Below, in pieces: positions 55,361 through 64,000 of a DNA stretch of 64,000 nucleotides; positions within the stretch are counted from its first letter, which is position 1, and every line of letters starts with the position of its first letter. The position numbers and the translations under genes are program-made. The stretch is taken from positions 434,001 to 498,000 of the forward strand of contig NC_088304.1 in NCBI RefSeq assembly GCF_032854445.1, given 5' to 3'. The notes beneath the pieces are model-generated. The model did no database searches. It worked only from the letters and a program-made list of their open reading frames with translations, and was not told where the DNA came from. Origin of the DNA: Liolophura sinensis. Its lineage: Eukaryota > Mollusca > Polyplacophora > Chitonida > Chitonidae.

Positions 55361-56210
55361 ACTTTAGAGAATAAAAGCAGAAGGAATGTTTGCGCCAAAA
55401 ATAACTCTCTGCAAATCGCTTGGTAAAGGCTATCGTGGGAGAGTCTTTTTAAGCAAAGTAAGCATGATAGTAATTAGTTTCTAAACAGCATTACAGGCTA
55501 CTTGACCGTTCCACCGCTTTTGACATGACCCGTATAGCTTTATAGCACAGTAACTCTGCTGCCTGTTCGTGTCGTTAAAAGCACATGGACACCGTTCACA
55601 GCACTGCTTTTTGGCGTTTTCTAATGTTGTGTCAAGGAGGGAAACAGATCCGAACCTATATTCATTTGTTTCAAAGCAAGGAAATACAAATTTAAAAGGG
55701 ACGATCAATGATTGGCAGAAGATTCGATGTCGGAAGTACACAAGCCGCAATACCATTGCTCAAGATTGTAGAAATATAAGTTCAGATAGATATGTACGAA
55801 GACTAAAGCGGTTTCTTCTCTCAGACTTTCCGACACAGGAATAGTTTAAATTTCGACATAGTCAGTTACCTTTACTTGGCGAGTAATATGCCGAAGGTTA
55901 CTAAATATGGCGTATTAGTGGTAGCCCCGTGTGTTTTGTGACAGTTTTAATCAGTGTATCGAGGTTATTCCATCAAACATTTTAAATCTAAGTCTCTATA
56001 CCATGAGATTGAGCGTCCAGAATCTCTGGCACTCTGGTCTATGACTGTGCTTAAGTCAACTTACCTCGGGGCTGGGAGCTTTATTTCCATCGTGTTGAAT
56101 TAGATTGCCTTTCCAACATCACTGAAAAGTCTTAATGGTTTCTCTTTGCATAATTCCTTCCTAGGTTTGCACTTAAGTTTGTGTTAAACGTCGCTTATGG
56201 GAATTGGCCT
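55361..56210. other. No recognisable gene
   Basis: Open frames of 91 codons overlap on both strands at 55.48-55.84 kb. The minus one contains CCERCPCAF and ends NGQVACNAV. Neither is recognised. Confidence 0.4.
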
Positions 56211-56212
56211 CG

Positions 56213-56285
56213 CCCTTATTGACATGGAACGTCCTCGTTGGTTGACGGCTGGTATACTAATGTCTGTTTCGAAGCATAGATTCTG
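56213..56285 (-). repeat. Dispersed repeat C, reverse copy
   Basis: ttgacatggaacgtcctcgt, tggttgacggctggtatact, aatgtctgtttcgaagcata: the reverse of 17.52-17.61 kb. Confidence 0.6.
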
Positions 56286-56984
56286 AACACTTCCATATGA
56301 ACTGTCAAGAAATGGGGGTAGCGAAGCCTATCAACTAGCGCGGCACAAAATTGCTGGCAGGAACATGGGTGAAAAACATCAATCCAATATGTAATATATT
56401 TATGACAGCATTCAGGTTTACAAATGGAAGAAACAAGGGTGTCCGGATAACCCGACACCATTTCTCTTCTACTTTCCTTGATATAAACTCTATTAACGCG
56501 GAGATGTACACTCGCGTGACTCCGGATTCATGTATTAACCTAATTCTGTGTACATTCCCGATAATTAGAGATCGTATTCTCAACGGGACGATAAAAGTGT
56601 ACTTTTTTTGTTCAAAGATCAGTAATTTAAAGCATACAGCTGGAAGCTGGTCAATAATGAAGTCATTATCCTTTGTATGTTTCAATTGTCAGGAATACTT
56701 CTGCCTCTCAGCCCGGAGATGTACGGCTTCGCAGAATACGTGAATGTCTCGTCTGCTGAGTAAATCGACACATATCCATTTAACTTTTTACAACACTTTC
56801 GTATGTCGTACCTCTAGAGCCAATGCATATTTCGTTTTGTTACATTTTAGTTCAATGTTTACCGAAACTTAGGTGTGAGGATCATACAGTATAGGCTGCA
56901 CGAGTAGATTCAAGCATGATGTCACCATTTCTGGTGCGGTGCACAGCATTTCACTGGGAAATATCCAAAAACCTTAGCATATCC
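56286..56984. other. Unrecognised frames on both strands
   Basis: Opposed open frames of 130 codons (plus, 56351-56743) and 116 codons (minus, 56335-56685) overlap almost completely. Both being open at once argues for chance in AT-rich DNA, or for one unrecognised relic. Confidence 0.35.
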
Positions 56985-57335
56985 CCACGATTTGTCCGGC
57001 ATATGGCAATGGGGATTGGGGAATTCGTCCGGCATATGGCAATGTGGTGGGGAAATTTGTTCCGCCGCTTGATATTGGGGTGGAAAAATTTGTTCCGGCA
57101 CATGGACATGGGGTAGAGAAATTTCTCCGGCACCTGGTAATGGGGTAGAGAAATTTGTTCCGGCACCTGGTAATGGGGGTGGAGAAATTTGTTCCGGCAC
57201 CTGGTAATGGGTAAAGAAATTTGTTCCGCCACCTGATAATGGGGCAAAGAAATTTGTTCCCGCACCTGGTAATGGGGTGGAGAAATTTGTCCGGCACCTG
57301 GTAATGTGATAGGAGAGTTTGTCCGGCATATGTTT
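56985..57335. repeat. 33-bp minisatellite, about 10 copies
   Basis: Units tccggcacctggtaatgggg then tagagaaatttgt. The period is divisible by three, so three overlapping minus-strand frames of 104-135 codons with 11-residue repeats (VPEQISLPHYQ) stay open. By-products of the array. Confidence 0.92.
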
Positions 57336-59470
57336 ATAGGGTGGGGAAAGGTACAGTTTTACTGGGATCTTCCCTTATTCTTTCACGTATAAACCGCACC
57401 GCCGTCTAATAAGTGTAGTATATTGGGGACGACGAAACAACCTAATCACAAATATCCCAGTAATTTATAAATTCACACAATAAAACAGCAGTCAGTTGCA
57501 GCACGTTATTTCTACATATTACAAACAATGTCAGTAAGTTAAATAATACATGAGCATTTTATTCAACTTTTCTCGAAACACGATTACTTTAAAAGGGACC
57601 GCGCATGTTTACTTGACTTTTTCTTCCTGTAATCTTAAGCCATGTATATTTATTAGTCCTAAATCTTCACCACGTAGCATAATTCCACACTGATCGAAAA
57701 TTCTGTTAAACCATATAAAAACTCTTGTTATCGTAACGTATATGTAACAAAGATTTATATTTTTCTGCGAACAACAGAATTCAATTTGCTTTCTGTTACA
57801 AAAAAAATCGCTCTGCATCTTTCACTATCTGCAATTATTTATTACTTTTAATTCTGATAATCTCACCACCACGCCATCGTCTAGAATAACAAAGGTATTC
57901 ACAAAAAAACACACACACTTCTGATACGTTACCGCCCTCGAAATTCTTATGTGTTCTGCTTTACGGTAAATTGAATTTCAAGTCAACCGAGTTAATTTCT
58001 CTGCAAAACTGTTTTTAGTAACAACGGCAAGACAGACACGTAACCGAAGAACATCTAATCCAGTGCCTGTTTTCCTGGTGTTTTTTTATTGTTTACTCAG
58101 AAGTATCGTTGCATTGTGATTTCATTTACGTTCGAAACTGGTAGATGCCGGATTGAGTAGGCAATGAGGGAAAGGACATAGCACAGTAATGGTGATTCTG
58201 GTCATTTCAGAAAGACAGAGCAGCTGTCTCGTCAACATAAATACGTATTCGAAGATGTAACTATTTTAAAGAAAAAAGTCTTTACTGGATGCTTCCGTAT
58301 GTAATTGTTAACTGTCGGTCAACCAATGAAATTGGAAATAAACCATTCTTTTCAAAGACAGTCCCAGAGAGCATGGCTATGCTCTGTTCAGAAGGAGAAA
58401 GAAAAACACTCACTGGAAACGTTTCTTTGTTAGTCAGTAATAATATCACGTGAATCGCACATTGCATTGCTTCATTACATTTAACATGCAAACAAATACA
58501 TTCTACATTTTTATGGCAATGATTTGGAACAGTATCAACTATTTCGTGAACAGTTCATCTAAAGCAAGTAGTATTACAAACAACAGATTAACAAATTAAC
58601 AAAAAAATATGGCTTAGGTGTCTGGGCCGGCTTGTACAACGAGATTGTAGCTACAGTTGATTGTAGACCCTACAGTTCAGTTCACAATTGAGCGTTAAAA
58701 TAAGTAACGCCGTATGCGCAAAAGAATTGTAAGTAGCTTGTGAATTTTTGAAGTTTGTTAGCTAAGGCTACAATCGTGATCTTAGTGATTTACAACCAAC
58801 ATAGGTTTACAATCCATTTATGCACGTGACTCCTGGCTGGTAGTTGTATGCGGTCTTCACGATTTAATATACATAGACAAAACACTTGGAGATTTTCACT
58901 TGTGGACAGTTTGGCAGAAACAGTGACAGAATCATTTTATGTGATGTGTGCCCTGGAAATGAAGCTCGACAAAGTATTCTGACCACCATAAATCAATATT
59001 CCGACCTTTAGTCAGGTTAGACAGTGTCTGTAGGTTACCTGACGTTACATCGCCATTCCGTTAAAAGTGTGAAGTACTCGATCTAGAAAGCAGACAGTTC
59101 GTCCTTAAATTTCCACGTTTCACTGAGCAACACAGAATGATGTGGACACTGTAATCCTAATCTACTCAACAATAGCACGGACGATTAGCTCTGTGCTGTC
59201 TACAAGGGAGTAAAGTAATCCATATTTCCGGGTAGAAAAGCTCGTGCATTATTTATGCATTCAGCTCTCGTGTGTTTGCACTAATTATCTGCCAGGTTGT
59301 ATTAGTGATTATTAGATTAGCCAAGAGATACTACGCTGAATTGTGGACAAAATAGGGTTAATGTTTTCATTTACAACTGAAATTACCATATCACACTGTA
59401 TATTTCATCATTTGTGACCACGGTTATTGCCGTAGTCCATCGAGGAGTCATTAGAGGCGTGTACATATAC
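57336..59470. other. No recognisable gene
   Basis: Over 2 kb with only short frames (69 codons at most) and no recognised repeat. Confidence 0.5.
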
Positions 59471-59472
59471 TT

Positions 59473-60210
59473 TGTGACTTCGGTGGGTTAATGGTTAGAG
59501 CGTCTGTGTCGAATTGGGAGACCCGGGATCAAAACCGGGTCAGGTCACACGGAAGACATTAAAATGGTACTTGTTGCCGTCTCGCTTGGCAGTCAGCCTG
59601 ACTGGTTGACTCACTGTGGTATCATTCGTGGTGTCTTCGGCATGATATTTTAGTGGGGGCAGCCCTTTTCGGCATGGATTCACCCTGCCACAGGAGTGAG
59701 TGAGTGAGTGCTTGGGGTTTAACGTCGTACTCAACAATTTTTTCAGTCATATGACGACGAAGGAATCATTAGGGTGCATGTACGTGTAATGTGCCTCCTT
59801 GTTGCAGGACGGATTTCCACCGCTCTTTTATTTAGTGCTGCTTCACTGAGACGACTTACCGAAGGCAAGTAAGCCGCCCCGCCCGAGCCATTATACTGAT
59901 ACGGGTCAACCAGTCGTTGCACTATCCCCTTCATGCTGAACGCCAAGCGAGGAAGTTACAACTTCCTCTTTTAAAGTCTTAGATGTGACTCGATCAAGGA
60001 TTGATCCTGGATCTACCGGTCCCGAAGCGGACGCTCTACCAACTGTGCTATTCGGGCCGGTCCCCCTGCCACAAGATGACATACCTCTCAGCCCTATCAT
60101 ACTGACAAGTTGACTTGTTGGCCCCATTTGGCCTGTCACGAGAAGACGCACCACAGTCCTATCATACTGACAAGACGTGGACTTGTAGGTCCCATTCACC
60201 CTGCCAAAAG
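59473..60210 (+). mobile_element. SINE3, interrupted by SINE2
   Basis: tRNA-like start cttcggtgggttaatggtta (A-box) with gagacccgggatcaaaacc (B-box), followed by taaaatggtacttgttgccg and ggcatgatattttagtgg. It is broken at 59694 by SINE2 and resumes at 60064 with ccctgccacaagatgacat and the repeated tatcatactgacaag blocks. I recognise the layout as a tRNA-derived SINE. Its 3' end is not sharply defined. Confidence 0.7.
59695..60063 (-). mobile_element. SINE2, full length, nested in SINE3
   Basis: Tail (ga)gtgagtgagtgagtgcttgg, body, and a tRNA-like head at the right (reverse of ggcccgaatagcacagttgg tagagcg, with ggatcaatcc as B-box). A 12-bp duplication with one mismatch, ccctgccaca(g/a)g, at 59683-59694 and 60064-60075 defines the insertion exactly. 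Confidence 0.92.
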
Positions 60211-60367
60211 CGAAGTAAATAATGATGAAAGGTTTAAGGGCATTTTGTTTTGAAATCTCTTGGCGGTTCTCTTGGCAAAACTATATAAAATAACAGCAAA
60301 AATTTAAATAGGCGACGTAGGGACTGGAATTTATTTTTGAAACATCTTTGAAACAAAGGAGTACATC

Positions 60368-60650
60368 TTCAATCAGATTCGCCCTGAGGCTTCCAATATT
60401 GTTTAATGTAATCTGTGTTATCTATTACTGTCAACACTGTAATGTCCACCATATGCCTCTGGACTGAAATAGCACGATACGTTACTAAAACACCTATCTC
60501 ATCAACATTCAATCAACGTTAACCTAGCAAGATATAGTTTTCCCCACATCCTTTACGTCACATTCCTTTTCGATAAAATGAACTGTCCAAAAACAAACGA
60601 CGTCAAAGTCATAAAAAGTTACTTTCTCCGTAAAGACTAAAAAAGACACA
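60368..60650 (+). repeat. Dispersed repeat D, copy 2
   Basis: ttccaatattgtttaatgta, tcatcaacattcaatcaacg, gtccaaaaacaaacgacgtc and ttactttctccgtaaagac, in the same order as 50.97-51.2 kb. Confidence 0.5.
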
Positions 60651-60824
60651 CATCTACATTGAACTCTTGTCTGTTATGGATGATGTTTTGGTGCGCATAT
60701 CCAACTAATGCTGTGATGCCTAACATACATTCCAGCAACATTTCGCATAAGCATTGTTCTTTCAACTATAAACAACAATAATTGTGCTACAGTTTCGTTA
60801 TAAACTTCCAACTTTTCAAAACTG

Positions 60825-60945
60825 GCAATGGTCGCCGCTATTACTGCTACCATAAGTCTGTAATATGCACACTTATTACTTCTACAAAAAGTTTGAAATT
60901 AGCACTTATTACTGCTACCATAAGTTTGCAATTTGCACACAGTAC
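60825..60945. repeat. Short tandem repeat, about three copies
   Basis: ttactgctaccataagt.tg-aat.tgcacac recurs at about 60840, 60868 (diverged) and 60908. Confidence 0.6.
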
Positions 60946-61583
60946 ATGTACTTGAGAAGATGGAGAGTTGGATTAATGGATTAGTTTAAACTGATATGAC
61001 CAGCCACCTATGCCTTAAACACTAATCAGTCCACTCCATGGAAACAATGCGCTCACTTTGAAACTCAACCGGCAACATCAGACAAAACAATTGAAGATTA
61101 TAAAGTGCTGGCGGTTAATTTAGAGTAGATTAAGCACATAAATGGAAAACATGACACGGAAAGGAAAACATGACACGGAAAGGAAGCAAGTTTGTGAAGA
61201 CAAGTTCGTCAAATGTAAGTTCCTGATGCACCTGAGTCGGATCACGCTGTATCTGCAGCACAATATGTTACACAATCAGCCCGCAAACTTGCGAATTAGC
61301 CCGGATGGAAAACAAGACAGCTCATCCATCAGATTCACACGCTTCATCAAACAACATAGGATCACCGTAATCATATTTCAGTCCACAACAACAAGGCTGC
61401 TTAGCTTGGGGATTTACGAAACCAGGTAGGGCCTACAGGCAGCCATCCTTATAATTCCAGCAAACTAGGTCATGCCTAAGGCTGTCAGCTCTCGTTCTTT
61501 GAACCAAATGGAATCAGATATTATTACACCGAACATTTAATATTACATTGTTGAGTTAGCATTCATGGAAATACGCACCATTT
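60946..61583. other. No recognised gene; 95-codon frame at 61142-61429
   Basis: The frame begins ATGGAAAACATG and contains an 18-bp direct duplication (aacatgacacggaaagga). No motif recognised. Confidence 0.4.
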
Positions 61584-61597
61584 ATTAGAATCGTTCA

Positions 61598-61850
61598 TGG
61601 CGCCTACGTGGCCGAGGTGTTTGGCACGCCAGCACGGTTCAATGACCCCAGAGTCTCCCACCAATGCGGTCGCTGTATCAAGTCTAGCTCACGCTGGCTT
61701 CCTCTCTGGCCGTAGATCTGAAGATCTTCCAGCAACTTGCGGATGGTCGTGGGTTTCCCCCGGGGTCTGTTCTAATTCCTCCCACCACCTCCCTCCTCGC
61801 ATACATCAAATATCTTGATAACGGCGTAAAACACGAGTCAAATAAATAAA
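61598..61850 (+). mobile_element. SINE1, full length but diverged
   Basis: Head tggcgcctacgtggccgagg, body tcccaccaatgcggtcgctg, tgcggatggtcgtgggtttc, tail cgtaaaacacgagtcaaata. Exact 14-bp duplication attagaatcgttca at 61584-61597 and 61851-61864. Confidence 0.93.
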
Positions 61851-61864
61851 ATTAGAATCGTTCA

Positions 61865-62139
61865 AGCCCACACAAACGTAATGACTGAAAGCCACAGCAG
61901 AACCGGGTAAAGAGCAGGATAGTAGACGAAGACTTTGTTGTGAAAAGAATTTTATCGGAGTGGTACAAAGAGTATGAAATAACCAATCTAGGCGTCGAAT
62001 TTCGATAAACCTCTCTGTGTAAAAAGGTAAACTGTAAGATTACCACAACGTGAAACCCGCTTGCGAGAATTTTTATGGGTCCTGTTGTCAAATATTTACA
62101 AAAGTTCACAAGAAAACCGCAAACTGCAACTTCTGCTTA
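61865..62139. other. No recognisable gene
   Basis: No recognised content. Confidence 0.45.
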
Positions 62140-62245
62140 AGCCATGGCTACTACAATGTATGCCTTTACATGAACAGTAGGAATAAAACCCAGACTGATG
62201 TAAATTGACAAGAGGCTGTATTTCATCGGTTGTGTAAGACCAATT
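62140..62245 (-). repeat. Dispersed repeat A, reverse copy 6
   Basis: tgtatgcctttacatgaaca, aataaaacccagactgatg, aattgacaagaggctgtatt. Same orientation and extent as 1.34-1.45 kb. Confidence 0.65.
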
Positions 62246-62247
62246 GT

Positions 62248-63110
62248 CGGGGGACGGACAAAAGCTTCCCCTGACAAATAGCCCGGCGGTCAAAAGCCCG
62301 GAATGAGTATTGCGGTTCTTATGGTGAATGAAAAGTGTTGAAAGCTTGTTTGAGAAAACTTGAAATCTTCTAAGTGAAGTGATGTTTCAGATTTTAATAT
62401 GTTTGCAATAGGACAACTTCTTTCTCGTTCAAACAGCATCTAACAGTTTCTCGACGAAATCGTCTTTTTGCTGCCTGGCTCGAAATCAGAAAGAGCTATT
62501 TTCCCGTCAAGGGTATACAGAGTGCTTAACCTTCATTTGAAGATTATCTTAAAGCAAGAGAAATCTACAAATATGGTAAACAATGGCTGTTTTAAATCTT
62601 GTGTTAGACTTTCATTCCTGTAAGACCACAGAGCTTATGTATACGTCAATTATTTCTATCCAAGAGAAACACATTTCAATGATGTAGTCAGTGGTTGATT
62701 CCAAATAGCAGGCATATTTCAGAAGGTAGTGTTCAAAACGATTTATAATTTGTGAAATTAATATATAATTGTAGTATAAATTAATTTCTGTTGCTTTTTT
62801 GCTGCCAAATATCAGCCTAACGAGATAATTTTGGCGATATAGGCCTATACGTCCATGGGTATACCTAAAATCATGAAATAAAAACAATCAGAATAAAAAC
62901 AATCTGATAATTTCACCTTCTATCAATTTGTGACCTTTCTCGTGTTCGAAAATAATATTTTTCTCATAAATTATAATAAGTCTTGGTTTAAACTTGTAAA
63001 TGATCCATGTTTTAAAATACATCTTTTACAGAGAACACATAACAATGCACACGATGCCTGTAAACCGACTCGAATACGTTATGGCATGCGCGACATGGTG
63101 CTATGAATCA
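62248..63110 (+). repeat. Dispersed repeat E, copy 2
   Basis: Body to about 62620 matches 53.77-54.1 kb. A second part at 62945-63110 (aaaataatatttttctcata, gatgcctgtaaaccgactcg) matches the reverse of the right half of the hairpin at 54.5-54.67 kb. The middle is diverged. Confidence 0.55.
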
Positions 63111-63389
63111 TAGTTAGCTATAATCTGTCTGCCACGCTGAAACATTTCAACCAATCAAATTGAGCATAGTGGTCCATGCTTTGGAGAATCTGCTTATATT
63201 TACTTTACCAAAAGCATTCTATAATAGTATTAGTTTGATATCAGAGAAAGTCCGTTTTACCATATTGTTTTGAAAACATTTGCTTACAGTGTTTTCAGAA
63301 GAAATCTGTGGAGCCCCGACAAGGATAAGTTTTGATGGCAAGTTTTTATATGGTAAACGAAGTCACATTATATGTCAAAACATCATGAA
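63111..63389. other. No recognisable gene
   Basis: Contains no coding match up to the LINE segment. Confidence 0.45.
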
Positions 63390-64000
63390 CCAGTTGTGTA
63401 TGCAAGAGTATGGAGAGGATGATTAACGATCGCTTAGTCTGGTTTTTGGAGACTAATGAGTTGATAAGCGACAGTCAATGTGGATTTCGAAAGAATCGCA
63501 GTACTGTTGATCACCTTGTTCGTCTAGAATCCTTTATTAAGAATGGTATCGTTAATCGAGACCATGTCGTATCTGTCTTTTTTGATCTGGAAAAGGCATA
63601 TGACACTACTTGGAAATATGGCATTATGAAAGATATGCATGGATTTGGACTTAGAGGTCGGCTCCCTGACTTTATTCGTAAATTCTTAGACCATCGTCAC
63701 TTCCAAGTTCGGGTTGGGGCTACCCTATCTGACTATTTTGAACAAGATCAGGGGGTTCCTCAAGGCAGCATGTTAACAGTTACTCTCTTTAGCATTAAGA
63801 TTAATAGCCTTGCCATAGTTTTATCTCCTAGTATGAATGCGCCCCTTTTTGTGGACGATCTTGGTATCTCTTGTCGAGGCAAAGGTATGCACACTATTGA
63901 GAGACAGCTACAGATTTGCCTTAACAAAATCCATGCCTGGGCAGTGGAGAACGGATTTAAATTCTCCAAGTTGAAGACTAACTGTGTACACTTTTGTCGG
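63390..64000 (+). CDS. I-type LINE copy d: open reverse-transcriptase segment, runs off the window
   Basis: From 63392 to the window end all 203 codons are open. It begins inside RT (SCVCKSMERMINDRLVWFLE, GFRKNRSTVDHLVRLESF), carries intact motif A (VFFDLEKAYDTTWKYG), the QGVPQGSMLTVTLFSIKIN box, the catalytic box as LFVDDLG and the following WAVENGFKFSKLKTNCVHF. It is related to but distinct from copies a-c (many substitutions). The abrupt start within RT is a typical 5' truncation, so the copy itself cannot be autonomous, but its decay is the least in the window. The product would copy LINE RNA into DNA at the target site. Confidence 0.88.

Noticed and set aside
56335-56743. Opposed 116- and 130-codon frames as possible host exons
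   Set aside because: They overlap on opposite strands, show no motif and lack splice or repeat context, so chance openness is likelier.
56922-57329. 135-codon Pro/Gly-rich frame and two overlapping frames on the minus strand
   Set aside because: Produced by the 33-bp minisatellite; three frames are open together.

Overview
This window reads as animal genomic DNA with no recognisable host gene. There are no long uninterrupted host-like reading frames, no operon structure and no rRNA or tRNA gene. Almost everything that can be named is a transposable element or a tandem repeat. The mix of elements is typical of a lophotrochozoan, most likely a mollusc: tRNA-derived SINEs with AAAT or ACTC tails, RNase H-bearing non-LTR retrotransposons, a CR1/L2-like LINE, a Penelope-like element and a PIF/Harbinger transposon. 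Mollusc is my inference from element style, not a database match.

Layout. 1-12.1 kb: unannotatable sequence with a 48-bp minisatellite (1.45-2.26 kb), three SINE1 copies and three small tandem arrays (9.1-9.8 kb). 12.15-13.6 kb: a 25-bp minisatellite in which a 643-bp block, SINE included, is tandemly duplicated. 14.3-17.6 kb: dispersed repeats B and C and a reverse-transcriptase-like remnant. 18.3-27.9 kb: one decayed I-type LINE interrupted by a 5.8-kb Harbinger transposon (itself carrying three SINE1 copies and a tiny SINE2 insertion), a MITE and another SINE. 31.2-35.7 kb: a dead CR1/L2-like LINE with a 39-bp minisatellite inside its reverse transcriptase. 37.5-39.0 kb: a dead Penelope-like element. 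40.1-41.2 kb: two inverted arrays of an ATCGAT-palindrome repeat around a 99-codon near-open frame, the best candidate here for an undescribed mobile element. 42.6-49.85 kb: a 60-bp satellite split by an essentially full-length I-type LINE (43.6-48.96 kb). 50-64 kb: SINE1, SINE2 and SINE3 copies, dispersed repeats A, C, D and E (E contains a large hairpin), a 33-bp minisatellite, a LINE fragment and, at the right edge, a reverse-transcriptase segment that is open to the end of the window.

How they work together. The 3' ends of SINE1, SINE2 and the I-type LINE share one tail motif and differ mainly in the terminal 4-bp repeat. This suggests that the SINEs are or were copied by this LINE group. 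Target-site duplications (TSDs) around many insertions allow a relative chronology. No antiviral, toxin, CRISPR or metabolic system was found.
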